Below are positions 52,183-61,799 of a stretch of 64,000 bases of DNA, one piece after another. Within the stretch, counting starts at the first letter, position 1. Every line of letters starts with the position of its first letter. The stretch is from contig NZ_CP081844.1 of assembly GCF_019803445.1 (NCBI RefSeq), positions 1,438,501 through 1,502,500 of the forward strand. The letters are read 5' to 3'. The DNA comes from Caenibius sp. WL. GTDB lineage: Bacteria > Pseudomonadota > Alphaproteobacteria > Sphingomonadales > Sphingomonadaceae. Both the position numbers and the translations under genes were made by a program. A model generated the notes under the pieces. It was not told where the DNA came from, ran no database searches, and saw nothing but the letters and a program-made list of their open reading frames with translations.

Positions 52183-54006
52183 ATGTGCGGAATTATCGGC
52201 ATTGTCGGCAAGCAAGAGGTGGCGGATCGCCTGGTCGACGGGCTGCGGCGGATGGAATATCGCGGTTACGATTCGGCCGGGGTCTGTACGCTGTTCGACG
52301 GGCAGCTCGTCCGCCGCCGGGCCGAAGGCAAGCTGATCAATCTGGTTCGCGAACTGGCGGGCCATCCCGCGCCGGGCGCGGTCGGGATCGCGCACACCCG
52401 CTGGGCCACGCACGGCGCACCGACCACCAACAACGCCCACCCCCACGCCACGGAGGAAGTGGCGCTGGTCCACAATGGGATCATCGAGAATTTCCGCCCC
52501 CTGCGTGAAGAACTGATCGCGCGCGGGCGCAGGTTCGAAAGCGAGACGGACACCGAAGTGGTGGCGCATCTCGTCTCCGAACAGGTGGAAGCGGGCAAGA
52601 CCCCGCAGGAAGCGGTGCAGGCGGTGCTGCCGCGCCTGCGCGGGGCGTTCGCGCTGGCTATCGCTTTCCGCCGTCATCCCGACATGCTGATCGGCGCGCG
52701 GCTCGGCTCGCCGCTGGTGGTCGGCTATGGCGAAGGGGAAACCTATCTCGGCTCCGACGCGCTGGCGCTGGCCCCGCTGACGCAGAAGATCGCCTATCTC
52801 GAAGAAGGCGACTGGGTGGTGCTGACGCGTGAAGGGGCGCAGGTGTTCGATGCCGAAAACCGCCCCGTCACGCGGGAAATCACCACGTCGGGCGCATCGG
52901 CGGCGGCGATCGAGAAAGGCAATTACCGCCATTTCATGCAGAAGGAGATTTTCGAGCAGCCGGTGGTGGTGGCGCAGACGCTGCGTTCCTACATCCGCCA
53001 GCTCGAACGCAAGGTGGTGCTGCCGCAGATCGATTTCGACCTGTCGAATATCAACCGCGTGACCATCGTCGCCTGCGGCACGTCCTACTACGCCGGGATG
53101 GTGGCGAAATACTGGTTCGAACAGTTCGCCCGCGTGCCGGTGGACATCGATGTGGCGAGCGAGTTCCGCTATCGCGAGCCGGTGCTGGAAAAGGGCGGGC
53201 TGGCGCTGTTTATTTCGCAATCGGGCGAAACCGCCGACACATTGGCGGCGCTGCGCCATTGCAAGGCCGAAGGGCAGACCATTGCCGTGGTGGTGAACGT
53301 GCCGACCAGTTCGATGGCGCGCGAGGCGGACCTGCTGTTGCCCACGCACGCCGGGCCTGAAATCGGTGTCGCCTCGACCAAGGCGTTCACCTGCCAGTTG
53401 GCCGTGCTGGCCGCGCTGGCCGCGCATCTGGCGGTCTGCCGCGGGCGAATGGACCGGGCAGAGGAAACGGCGGTGGTCGATCACCTGCTCCAGGCGCCCG
53501 CTGCGATCAATGCCGCGCTGGCGTTCGACGATACGATCGCGGGCATGGCGCATCTTATCGCGCCGGCGCGCGATGTGCTCTATCTCGGGCGCGGGCCGGA
53601 TTATCCGCTGGCGCTCGAAGGTGCGCTCAAGCTCAAGGAAATCAGCTATATCCACGCCGAAGGCTATGCCTCGGGCGAAATGAAGCATGGCCCCATCGCG
53701 CTGATCGATGAATCGGTGCCGGTGATCGTGCTCGCACCGTCCGGCCCGCTGTTCGAAAAGACCGTCTCGAACATGCAGGAAGTGCGCGCGCGGGGCGGCA
53801 AGATCGTGCTGATCTCCGATGCCGAAGGGATCGCCGAAGCGGGCGAAGGCTGCATGGCCACGATCGAGATGCCGCGCGTGCATCCGCTGATCGCGCCGCT
53901 GGTCTATGCCGTGCCGGTGCAACTACTGGCCTATCATGTCGCCGTGGCCAAAGGCACCGATGTCGATCAGCCGCGCAATCTGGCGAAATCGGTCACTGTC
54001 GAATAA
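52183..54006 (+). CDS. glmS: glutamine-fructose-6-phosphate aminotransferase
   Basis: A 607-residue glucosamine-6-phosphate synthase. The N-terminus MCGIIGIVG carries the glutaminase nucleophile C2; two sugar-isomerase domains follow (YYAGMVAKYWFEQF and LYLGRGPDYPLALEGALKLKE), and the C-terminus NLAKSVTVE is the conserved lid. It feeds glmU upstream. No glmS ribozyme or riboswitch is seen. Confidence 0.96.
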   Translation: MCGIIGIVGKQEVADRLVDGLRRMEYRGYDSAGVCTLFDGQLVRRRAEGKLINLVRELAGHPAPGAVGIAHTRWATHGAPTTNNAHPHATEEVALVHNGIIENFRPLREELIARGRRFESETDTEVVAHLVSEQVEAGKTPQEAVQAVLPRLRGAFALAIAFRRHPDMLIGARLGSPLVVGYGEGETYLGSDALALAPLTQKIAYLEEGDWVVLTREGAQVFDAENRPVTREITTSGASAAAIEKGNYRHFMQKEIFEQPVVVAQTLRSYIRQLERKVVLPQIDFDLSNINRVTIVACGTSYYAGMVAKYWFEQFARVPVDIDVASEFRYREPVLEKGGLALFISQSGETADTLAALRHCKAEGQTIAVVVNVPTSSMAREADLLLPTHAGPEIGVASTKAFTCQLAVLAALAAHLAVCRGRMDRAEETAVVDHLLQAPAAINAALAFDDTIAGMAHLIAPARDVLYLGRGPDYPLALEGALKLKEISYIHAEGYASGEMKHGPIALIDESVPVIVLAPSGPLFEKTVSNMQEVRARGGKIVLISDAEGIAEAGEGCMATIEMPRVHPLIAPLVYAVPVQLLAYHVAVAKGTDVDQPRNLAKSVTVE

Positions 54007-54093
54007 GGCTTCCGGCGCGTAGGGCGTCCGGCCCCGGCTTTTCCGGCCGCGAGTTTACGCGGTGGCAACATTTGCGCGGTAAAGCCGTTTCCC

Positions 54094-56463
54094 GTGGGAA
54101 ACGATCTATCCGAGCGCCAGCCTTTACCGGCTGACCTGCCTGCCGAACTGTCGTTGGCGGCGCTGCTTGGACTGCGCGATACCCCCGGTGGCGCATGGGC
54201 GCGTCTGCGCGGCTTGCAATATTCCTATCTCGCCCGCATCGCGCGCAGGCGGCTGGTGGTGCATGGCATTGCCGGGGCCGCGATCCTGTTCATGTTCTCC
54301 GGGGTTGTTCCGGCGTGGATGATCGCGTCCTGGGCCGCCGCGCTGATCGCGATGCTCTGCTGGACCTTGCACAGCGACCGGCAACTGGGCGATACGGACC
54401 GCCGCCCGATCACCCGGGGTGAAATCTGGCGGCACACTCTGCTCTCGGCGGCCGTGGCCACGCTCTGGAGCGTGCCGATCCTGGTGTTCACCGGTTACGG
54501 CGCGCCGGGCGACATATTCGCCGTCTGGGGCGTGCAGGCCATGTTGCTGGCCGCCGCGGCGCTATGGCTCGCGCCTGTGCCGCTGGGGGCCGGGGCGGTC
54601 ATTCTGATACTGGGTTTCTCGGCCATCGCCGCGCTGGGCGCGGGGCGCCACTTCGAAATGATGGGCATCGCCACGTCGTTCATGGTGATGACGCTGGCCG
54701 GGGCGGTGAAAGGCGCGCGCAACTATCTGACCGCGCGCATCGCCGAAGCGGGTGTGGCCGAAAAGAACGAAGTCGTCTCGCTCCTGCTCCGGGAATTCGA
54801 GGAAACGGGCGCGAACTGGTTGTGGAAGATCGACGCATCGCGGCGGGTACGCGGGGTCAGTGTGGGCTTTGCCGATGCCCTTGCCGGGGCATCGCACGAG
54901 ATGGAGGGCAAGCCCTTCCTTCAACTCATTGCCGGGATGACCTGGGAAACGGGGGAATTCGAGCCCGGTGTGCGCGATCTGGCCGACCGGCTGCAAGGAC
55001 GCGAAAGCTTTTCCAACCTGATCGTGCCGGTGGAGATCGGCAACCGGCGCAAGTGGTGGGAGCTTTCGGGCACGCCCCGGTTCGACCACGCCGGGCGCTT
55101 CATCGGCTTTCGCGGGGTCGGCTCCGACGTGACCGAGGAGCGCGAATCCTCCGAAAAGATCGCCTATCTCGCGCGCTTCGATACGCTGACCAATCTGCCC
55201 AACCGCATGATGCTGACCGAGGCGCTCGACGCGGCGATCCAGCACGCGGAAAAGTGGAGCACACGCTGCGCTTTCCTGATGATCGATCTCGACCGTTTCA
55301 AGCAGATCAACGACACGCTGGGCCATCAGGTCGGCGATCGGCTGCTGACGCAGGTCGCCGGGCGGCTCAAGAGCCTGATGAACGCCAGCGAACTGTGCGG
55401 CCGTCTGGGCGGTGATGAATTCGCCATCGTCATCCGCGACGCCTGCGACATGCGGCGGGTGCGCGAAGTGGCGGAGGCGGTGATCCGCCTGCTGTCGCCG
55501 CCTTACGAAGTCGACAGTCATCTGCTGTATATCGGCGCCAGTGTCGGCTCCGCCGTGGGCCTGCGCGATGGGCGGACGGTGGAAGCGTTGATGCATAACG
55601 CCGATCTGGCGCTCTATCGCGCCAAGGCGGGCGGGGGCGGGCGGCATGTGTCTTTCGAACCGTCGCTGCGCCATGATGCGGAACGGCGGCGCAAGATGGA
55701 ACAGGCCCTGCGCCACGCGCTGGAACGCGACGAATTCCACCTGCACTATCAGCCGATGGTGGATGCGCACGGCGAACAGTTGATCGGCTTCGAGGCCCTG
55801 CTGCGCTGGAACAGCCCGGAATGCGGCGCGGTGGCGCCCGCCAAGTTCATCCCCGTGGCGGAAGACACCCGCCTGATCGTGCCGATCGGTGAATGGGTCC
55901 TACGCGAGGCCTGCCGCGAGGCGATGCATTGGCCCGGCCATGTGAAAATCGCCGTGAACGTGTCGGGCGAGCAGTTGCTGGCGCCCGATTTCATGGGCAC
56001 GGTGGTGCGGGCGCTCACCGATTGCGGCTTGCCCCCGCAGCGGCTGGAGATCGACGTGACCGAAAGCGTTTTCGTGCGCGACGATGCGATGGCGCGAGCG
56101 GTGCTGGACGATGTGCTGGCGCTGGGCTGCGGCGTGGCGCTGGACGATTTCGGCACTGGCTCCTCCTCGCTCGACCATCTGCGCAGGCTGCGATTCTCGA
56201 CCATCAAGATCGACCGCAATTTCGCCAAAGGCGCGGTGGCAGGCGATCCGCAAAGCCTGGCGATCATCCGCGCGGTGGTGGCCATGGCTGGCAGCCTCGG
56301 CATCGCGACCACGGTCGAAGGGGTGGAGAACGTCACGGAAGCCCGGCTGATCCGCGCACTGGGCTGCGATGCGATACAGGGGGACTATTGCAGCAAGCCG
56401 ATGGCGGCGACCGACGCGCGCAATCTCTTCGCGGTGCGACCGGCCCCCGGTCTGCGCGCCTGA
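54094..56463 (+). CDS. membrane GGDEF/EAL protein, cyclic-di-GMP turnover
   Basis: A 789-residue sensor. Five to six membrane helices occupy residues about 45-205 (AILFMFSGVVPAWMIASW, AMLLAAAALWLAPV and others), then a PAS-like region with LWKIDASRRVRGV, a GGDEF domain with intact RLGGDEFA and an EAL domain with intact FEALLRW, DDFGTGSSSL and VEGVENV. The residues five before GGDEF are not RxxD, so the inhibitory I-site is missing. GTG 54094 has no strong ribosome-binding site. Synthesis and hydrolysis could both occur; EAL residues look fully conserved. Confidence 0.88.
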   Translation: MGNDLSERQPLPADLPAELSLAALLGLRDTPGGAWARLRGLQYSYLARIARRRLVVHGIAGAAILFMFSGVVPAWMIASWAAALIAMLCWTLHSDRQLGDTDRRPITRGEIWRHTLLSAAVATLWSVPILVFTGYGAPGDIFAVWGVQAMLLAAAALWLAPVPLGAGAVILILGFSAIAALGAGRHFEMMGIATSFMVMTLAGAVKGARNYLTARIAEAGVAEKNEVVSLLLREFEETGANWLWKIDASRRVRGVSVGFADALAGASHEMEGKPFLQLIAGMTWETGEFEPGVRDLADRLQGRESFSNLIVPVEIGNRRKWWELSGTPRFDHAGRFIGFRGVGSDVTEERESSEKIAYLARFDTLTNLPNRMMLTEALDAAIQHAEKWSTRCAFLMIDLDRFKQINDTLGHQVGDRLLTQVAGRLKSLMNASELCGRLGGDEFAIVIRDACDMRRVREVAEAVIRLLSPPYEVDSHLLYIGASVGSAVGLRDGRTVEALMHNADLALYRAKAGGGGRHVSFEPSLRHDAERRRKMEQALRHALERDEFHLHYQPMVDAHGEQLIGFEALLRWNSPECGAVAPAKFIPVAEDTRLIVPIGEWVLREACREAMHWPGHVKIAVNVSGEQLLAPDFMGTVVRALTDCGLPPQRLEIDVTESVFVRDDAMARAVLDDVLALGCGVALDDFGTGSSSLDHLRRLRFSTIKIDRNFAKGAVAGDPQSLAIIRAVVAMAGSLGIATTVEGVENVTEARLIRALGCDAIQGDYCSKPMAATDARNLFAVRPAPGLRA

Positions 56464-56610
56464 CCCGAATTGGCGATTAGCCCACTGGAACCAGTAACCT
56501 CGTCATTCTGGCAAAGGCGGGCATGACGATGGGGAGAGGACCACGCCAAAAGTTCGACATGACGCGGCGGCATAAGGGGCGCGATTATAGCGTCTTCCCA
56601 TATCCCACCC

Positions 56611-56643
56611 GTTCGGCCTGAGCCTGTCGAAGGCCACGCGCCG
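56611..56643. repeat. Dispersed repeat copy
   Basis: CGTTCGGCCTGAGC followed by CTGTCGAAGGCCACGCG, nearly identical to the copy at 47056. The rest of the 299-base gap between the GGDEF/EAL gene and purQ shows no gene. Confidence 0.75.
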
Positions 56644-56706
56644 AAAGTGTGTCCTAAAGCATAGGGCCGTTTCCGCAGCGGCTCAGTTGCAATCACCATA
56701 AGAAAA

Positions 56707-56739
56707 GGGCCGCGTCCCGGCAGGACGGCGGCCCTTTTT
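56707..56739. terminator. Bidirectional terminator before purQ end
   Basis: GGGCCGCGTCC pairs with GGACGGCGGCCC around CGGCA, with AAAAG before and TTTTT after, so it works on both strands; it mainly serves purQ on the minus strand. Confidence 0.8.
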
Positions 56740-56762
56740 CCGTTCCGGTGCGCGAAAGCGCG

Positions 56763-57443
56763 TCAGGCGTGCACGAGGCTGCGGATCGCGCTTTCAAACA
56801 ACGCGCGGCCATCGGCGCTGCCGTGGGCGGGTTCGATAGCGCGCTCGGGGTGGGGCATCATGCCCAGCACGTTGCCCGCTTCGTTGAGCACGCCCGCGAT
56901 GGCACGGGCCGAACCGTTGATTTCCTCGGCATAGCGGAAAGCGACGCGGCCTTCGCCTTCCAGCCGGTCGAGCGTGGCGGCATCGGCGAAATAGTTGCCA
57001 TCGTGGTGGGCGACCGGGACCCGGATCGTCTGCCCCGCATCATAAGCGGCGGTGAACAGCGATTGGTTGTTCACCACTGTCAGCGGCACGGTGCGGCAGA
57101 TGAAATTCTGGCTGGCGTTGCGCATCAGCGCGCCCGGCAGCAGCCCGGCTTCGGTCAGCACCTGGAACCCGTTGCACACGCCCAGCACCGGCACGCCGCG
57201 CCCCGCGGCGGCGATCACCGCCTGCATAATCGGGCTGCGCGCGGCCATCGCGCCGGACCGCAGATAATCGCCATAGGAAAAGCCGCCGGGCAGAGCGATG
57301 AAATCGAGCCCTTCGGGCAGTTCGGCATCGCCGTGCCACACGCGCAGGGCGGGGGTGCCGGAAACCTGTTCCAGCGCAACCGCCATGTCCCGGTCGCAGT
57401 TGGAGCCGGGAAAGGTGATGACGGCGGAACGGAACCCGCTCAC
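56763..57443 (-). CDS. purQ: phosphoribosylformylglycinamidine synthase, glutaminase subunit
   Basis: A 226-residue PurQ. The class-I glutaminase nucleophile is C90 in [11 protein letters not shown], with the H/E pair in MMPHPERA. It works with PurS and PurL. The start is GTG 57443, overlapping the purS stop by four bases (GTGA), which decides it over longer frames. Confidence 0.95.
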   Translation of the reverse strand: MSGFRSAVITFPGSNCDRDMAVALEQVSGTPALRVWHGDAELPEGLDFIALPGGFSYGDYLRSGAMAARSPIMQAVIAAAGRGVPVLGVCNGFQVLTEAGLLPGALMRNASQNFICRTVPLTVVNNQSLFTAAYDAGQTIRVPVAHHDGNYFADAATLDRLEGEGRVAFRYAEEINGSARAIAGVLNEAGNVLGMMPHPERAIEPAHGSADGRALFESAIRSLVHA

Positions 57444-57676
57444 GCGGCGACCTTTTCGATGCGGTAGTTTTCGATGACCATGTTGGCCAGCAGCTTCCGG
57501 CACATTTCGTCCAGCGCTTCATCGCTGACGTTCTGATCGACATCGAGTTCGATCAGCCGCCCGGCGCGGACATCGTTGACGCCGGAAAAGCCCAGCCCTT
57601 CCAGCGCGTGATGGATCGCCCGGCCCTGTGGGTCGAGCACGCCGTTCTTCAGGCTGACATGGACGCGGATTTTCAT
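57440..57676 (-). CDS. purS: phosphoribosylformylglycinamidine synthase subunit PurS
   Basis: A 78-residue PurS, the small bridging subunit. [20 protein letters not shown] and ELDV are typical. It lies between purC upstream and purQ, all on the minus strand; 88 bases separate it from purC. Confidence 0.93.
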   Translation of the reverse strand: MKIRVHVSLKNGVLDPQGRAIHHALEGLGFSGVNDVRAGRLIELDVDQNVSDEALDEMCRKLLANMVIENYRIEKVAA

Positions 57677-57764
57677 GGGTAGCGGCCTTCTTCGCGAATG
57701 GGACACGGGAATCGCAGCGAGCCTATGCCCCCGGCAGCGCCGCAGGGCAAGGACTCGCGCGCCC

Positions 57765-58547
57765 TTACTTCTTGCCGCGCAGCTTGCGATGCACGCTGAG
57801 GTCGTGCACTTCGCTCGGCCCGTCGCTTTCCAGCAGGCCGAGGCGGCGCGCGACTTCCTGATAGGCTTCTTCCTCGCCCCCCAGATCGCGGCGGAAACGA
57901 TCCTTGTCGAGCTTTTCGCCGGTGGTCATGTCCCACAGGCGGCAGCCATCGGGGCTGATTTCGTCAGCCAGGATCACGCGGGCATAATCGCCATCCCAGA
58001 TGCGGCCGAATTCCAGCTTGAAATCGATCAGGCTGATATTGATCGCCGCGAACATGCCGACGAGGAAATCGTTGATGCGGATCGCCATCGAGGAAATGTC
58101 CTGCATTTCCTCGTTCGATGCCCAGCCGAAGCAGGCGATATGCTCTTCCGCGATCATCGGATCGCCCAGCGCATCGTCCTTGTAATAGTATTCGATCAGC
58201 GTGTGGGGCAGCGGTTCGCCTTCTTCGATGCCCAGCCGCTTGCAGATCGAACCGGCCGCGACATTGCGCACGACCACTTCGATCGGCACGATTTCCACCT
58301 GCCGCACCAGCTGTTCGCGCATGTTCAGGCGGCGGATGAAGTGAGTCGGGATGCCGATGTGGTTCAGGCGGGTGAACACATACTCGCTGATGCGGTTGTT
58401 GATCACGCCCTTGCCGTTGATCGTACCCTTTTTCTGGGCGTTGAACGCGGTCGCATCATCCTTGAAATACTGGATGATTGTGCCCGGTTCGGGGCCTTCG
58501 TAGAGAATCTTGGCCTTGCCTTCGTAGATCTGGCGGCGACGCGACAT
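57765..58547 (-). CDS. purC: SAICAR synthetase
   Basis: A 260-residue Pur[30 protein letters not shown] is the ATP-binding start, and [31 protein letters not shown] the active-site strand. It begins the purC-purS-purQ cluster; purL is presumably elsewhere or beyond. Confidence 0.95.
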   Translation of the reverse strand: MSRRRQIYEGKAKILYEGPEPGTIIQYFKDDATAFNAQKKGTINGKGVINNRISEYVFTRLNHIGIPTHFIRRLNMREQLVRQVEIVPIEVVVRNVAAGSICKRLGIEEGEPLPHTLIEYYYKDDALGDPMIAEEHIACFGWASNEEMQDISSMAIRINDFLVGMFAAINISLIDFKLEFGRIWDGDYARVILADEISPDGCRLWDMTTGEKLDKDRFRRDLGGEEEAYQEVARRLGLLESDGPSEVHDLSVHRKLRGKK

Positions 58548-58792
58548 GGGCCTGCCCTTTTCTGGTGGTAGAAGTAGATCGCCCCGGCTGACGAAGCGGT
58601 TTGGCTTCGGCTGGCCGGGGCGTTTGCTGCCCCATAGTACGAAAGCCTGTGGAAAGCAATTGCGCAGACCCGCGGATTTGCTGGCCTTCGCAGGCGGTTA
58701 TCTGGGGTGCCCGGCGGGAAAGACAGGGGCGGGGCCACGCATTGCGAGTCGCCCGGTTGAATGATCGGCCCGCATCGGGCAAAGGCCGCTGC

Positions 58793-59920
58793 ATGTCCGG
58801 TCCCTACGCAGACCATCAGGCCGATCTTGCGGTTCTCGCGGGCAAGGCCCGTCTCCGCTCCCTGCGCCCGCGTGAAGGCGTGGATTTCGCGTCGAACGAC
58901 TATCTCGCTCTCGCGGGCGATCCGCGCATGAAGCAGGCTTTCGCCGCCGCGCTTGATCGCGGGGTGCCGGTCGGTTCGGGCGGATCGCGCCTCCTGCGCG
59001 GCAACCATGCGGAACATGAAGCGCTGGAGGAAGAGGCGGCGCGGTTCTTCGGCTGCGAAAGCGCGCTCTATCTCGCCAACGGCTTCGGCGCCAATTCGGC
59101 GCTGGTCGCCACACTGCCGCGCAAGGGCGATGTGGTGATCTATGACCAGTTGATCCACGCCAGCCTGCACGAAGGGCTGCGGCTGACCCGGGCCGACCGG
59201 GCCATGGCGCCGCACAACGATCCGCAAGGCTTTGCCGATGCGATTGCCCGCTGGCGGGCCAAGGGGGGCACCGGGCGGCCGTGGATCGCGGTGGAAAGCC
59301 TCTATTCGATGGACGGCGATATCGCTCCGCTCGACGCGCTGATCGCGCTGGCGGACGAACATGACGGGGTGCTGCTGGTCGACGAAGCGCATGCGACGGG
59401 CGTGTTCGGCGATGGGGGCAGAGGCGTTGCCGCCGCGTTGCAGGGGCGGGGCAATCTCATCACCATGCACACCTGCGGCAAGGCGCTGGGCAGCGAAGGG
59501 GCGCTGGTCTGCGGGCCGAAAGTGGTGACGGACTATCTCATCAACTGCGCGCGCGGCTTCATCTTCTCCACCGCGCCCAGCCCGCTGATGGCCGCCGCCA
59601 CGCGGGAGGCGCTGCGGATCAGCGCGCAGGAACCGGCACGGCGGGAACAGCTTATGGCTCTGATCGGCCATGCCGCCGGGGCGCTTGCCCCGCTGGGCGT
59701 GACGCCGACCGGCAGCCAGATCGTGCCGATCATACTGGGCGGCGATGCCCGGACGATGGAAGTGGCGGCCGCGATGCAGGCCGCCGGGTTCGACATTCGC
59801 GGCATTCGCCCGCCCACGGTGCCTTCGGGCACATCGCGCCTGCGCTTGTCGCTGACGCTGAATGCCAGCCCGGCCGATGTCGATGCGCTGGCCGCTGCTC
59901 TGACTGGGGCATTGGCATGA
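58793..59920 (+). CDS. bioF: 8-amino-7-oxononanoate synthase
   Basis: A 375-residue PLP enzyme that joins pimeloyl thioester and alanine, the first committed step of biotin-ring synthesis. The PLP lysine is K230 in TCGKALGSEGA; VDEAHATGVFGDGG is conserved. ATG 58793 has AAAGG upstream. It overlaps bioD by four bases (ATGA). Confidence 0.92.
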   Translation: MSGPYADHQADLAVLAGKARLRSLRPREGVDFASNDYLALAGDPRMKQAFAAALDRGVPVGSGGSRLLRGNHAEHEALEEEAARFFGCESALYLANGFGANSALVATLPRKGDVVIYDQLIHASLHEGLRLTRADRAMAPHNDPQGFADAIARWRAKGGTGRPWIAVESLYSMDGDIAPLDALIALADEHDGVLLVDEAHATGVFGDGGRGVAAALQGRGNLITMHTCGKALGSEGALVCGPKVVTDYLINCARGFIFSTAPSPLMAAATREALRISAQEPARREQLMALIGHAAGALAPLGVTPTGSQIVPIILGGDARTMEVAAAMQAAGFDIRGIRPPTVPSGTSRLRLSLTLNASPADVDALAAALTGALA

Positions 59921-60537
59921 CGGCCTTTGCGATCACCGGCACCGATACCGATGTGGGCAAGACGGTGTTCGCCGCCGGGCTCGCCGGGTATCTCGGCGCG
60001 TGGTACTGGAAGCCGGTGCAGGCGGGCACGGACGACGGCACCGACGCGCTGCGTGTGGCTGCGCTGTCGGGCTTGCCCCCCGAACGCATCCTGCCCGAAG
60101 CTTATCGCCTGGCCACACCCTGTTCCCCCCACCGCGCCGCGCGGATCGACGGGGTGACGATCGAGGATGCGGCGCTCGCTCTGCCCGTGCAGCGGCCTTT
60201 GGTGGTCGAAGGGGCGGGCGGGGCGCTCGTCCCCCTGCGCGACGATCTGACCGTGGCCGACCAGATTGCCCGCTGGGGCCTGCCCGCGATTGTCGTCGCG
60301 CGCACCACATTGGGCACGATCAGCCATACGCTGATGACGGTGGAAGTGCTGCGCGCGCGGGGCATAACCGTGCACGGCGTGGCTTTCGTCGGCGATGCGA
60401 ACGAGGATAGCGAAGCGACGATTGGCCGCATCGGGCGGGTCCGCCGCCTCGGCCGCCTGCCGTTCCTCGATCCGCTGAATGCGGACACTCTGGCCGCGGC
60501 GTTTGCGGATGCCTTTACCGAAGGGTTGGCGCTGTGA
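59917..60537 (+). CDS. bioD: dethiobiotin synthetase
   Basis: A 206-residue enzyme that closes the ureido ring. The P-loop is G8-TDTDVGK-T16; VVEGAGGALVPL is the second conserved segment. Overlaps both neighbours by four bases. Confidence 0.94.
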   Translation: MTAFAITGTDTDVGKTVFAAGLAGYLGAWYWKPVQAGTDDGTDALRVAALSGLPPERILPEAYRLATPCSPHRAARIDGVTIEDAALALPVQRPLVVEGAGGALVPLRDDLTVADQIARWGLPAIVVARTTLGTISHTLMTVEVLRARGITVHGVAFVGDANEDSEATIGRIGRVRRLGRLPFLDPLNADTLAAAFADAFTEGLAL

Positions 60538-61799
60538 GCGATTCCCCCGTCTGGCACGCTTTCACCCAGCACGGCCTCAATGAGCCGATCGGGCTCGTCA
60601 CCCACGGCGAAGGGGCGGCGCTCCACACGGCCGATGGCCGCCGGGTGATCGATGCGATTTCCAGCTGGTGGGTGACGACCCACGGCCACCGCAACCCGCG
60701 CGTGATGGCCGCGATCCGGGCGCAGACCGAAAAGCTCGATCAGCTGATTTTCGCCGGGTGGACGCATGAACCGGCGGAGGAAGTGGCGCGCGGGTTGACC
60801 GCGATCATGCCGCCGGATCTGACACGGGTGTTCTTTTCCGATTCCGGTTCCACCTGCGTTGAAGTCGCGCTGAAAATGGCGCTGGGTTACTGGGCGAACC
60901 GGGGCGAACCGCGCCACCGGCTGGTGGTGATGGAACATTCCTATCACGGCGACACCATCGGGGCGATGTCGGTGGGCGCGCGCGGCGTGTTCAACGCGGC
61001 CTATGCGCCGCTGTTGTTCGATGTCGGACGGGTGCCGTTCCCCAGCGACCCGCAGGCGACGCTGGATGCGCTGGAAGCGGAATGCCGGGCGGGCGCGGCG
61101 GCCTTCATCGTCGAGCCGCTGGTGCTCGGCGCGGGGGGCATGATGATGTACGGCCCGCTGGTGCTGGCGGAAATGCGCGCGATCTGCGCCCATCATGGCA
61201 CGCTGTTCATCGCCGACGAAGTAATGACCGGCTGGGGCCGCACGGGCAGCTTGCTGGCGGGGGAGCAGGCCGGGATCGTGCCCGATCTGCTGTGCCTGTC
61301 GAAAGGGCTGACGGGCGGGGCGCTTCCGCTCGCCGTCACCATGGCGAGCGAGGCGATCTGGGATGCGCATTATTCGACCGACCGGGCGCTGACCTTTTTC
61401 CATTCCTCCAGCTACACCGCCAATCCCATCGCCTGCGCGGCGGCGGCGGAAAATCTCGCCATCTGGCGGGAAGAGCCGGTGCTGGAGCGGGTGGCGGACC
61501 TTGCCGCGCGGCAGGAACGGCACCTGGCCACGCTGGCCGGCCATCCCGCGATCCGCGATCTGCGCCGCTGCGGCACGATCACGGCGATGGAACTGGGAGG
61601 GGAGGACGCGGCCTATCTTTCCGGGCTTGGCCCCGCATTGCTCGGCTATTTCCGCGACCGGGACGTGTTGCTGCGCCCGCTCGGCAACACGGTTTACGTC
61701 ATGCCGCCCTATTGCATCGGGGATGACGATCTCGCCACGGTCTATGCCACGATCCGTTCGGCGGCGGATGCGGTGGCGGCGGGCGATTTCAGCCGGTAG
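60534..61799 (+). CDS. bioA: adenosylmethionine-8-amino-7-oxononanoate aminotransferase
   Basis: A 421-residue PLP aminotransferase. SSWWVTTHGHRNPRV, EHSYHGDTIGAMS and IADEVMTGWGRTGS are typical and the PLP lysine is K257 in LSKGLTGG. The start is GTG 60534 (GTGA overlap). With bioF and bioD it makes dethiobiotin; bioB and the pimeloyl genes are not in the window. Its end overlaps ppx by 11 bases, tail to tail. Confidence 0.94.
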   Translation: MSDSPVWHAFTQHGLNEPIGLVTHGEGAALHTADGRRVIDAISSWWVTTHGHRNPRVMAAIRAQTEKLDQLIFAGWTHEPAEEVARGLTAIMPPDLTRVFFSDSGSTCVEVALKMALGYWANRGEPRHRLVVMEHSYHGDTIGAMSVGARGVFNAAYAPLLFDVGRVPFPSDPQATLDALEAECRAGAAAFIVEPLVLGAGGMMMYGPLVLAEMRAICAHHGTLFIADEVMTGWGRTGSLLAGEQAGIVPDLLCLSKGLTGGALPLAVTMASEAIWDAHYSTDRALTFFHSSSYTANPIACAAAAENLAIWREEPVLERVADLAARQERHLATLAGHPAIRDLRRCGTITAMELGGEDAAYLSGLGPALLGYFRDRDVLLRPLGNTVYVMPPYCIGDDDLATVYATIRSAADAVAAGDFSR

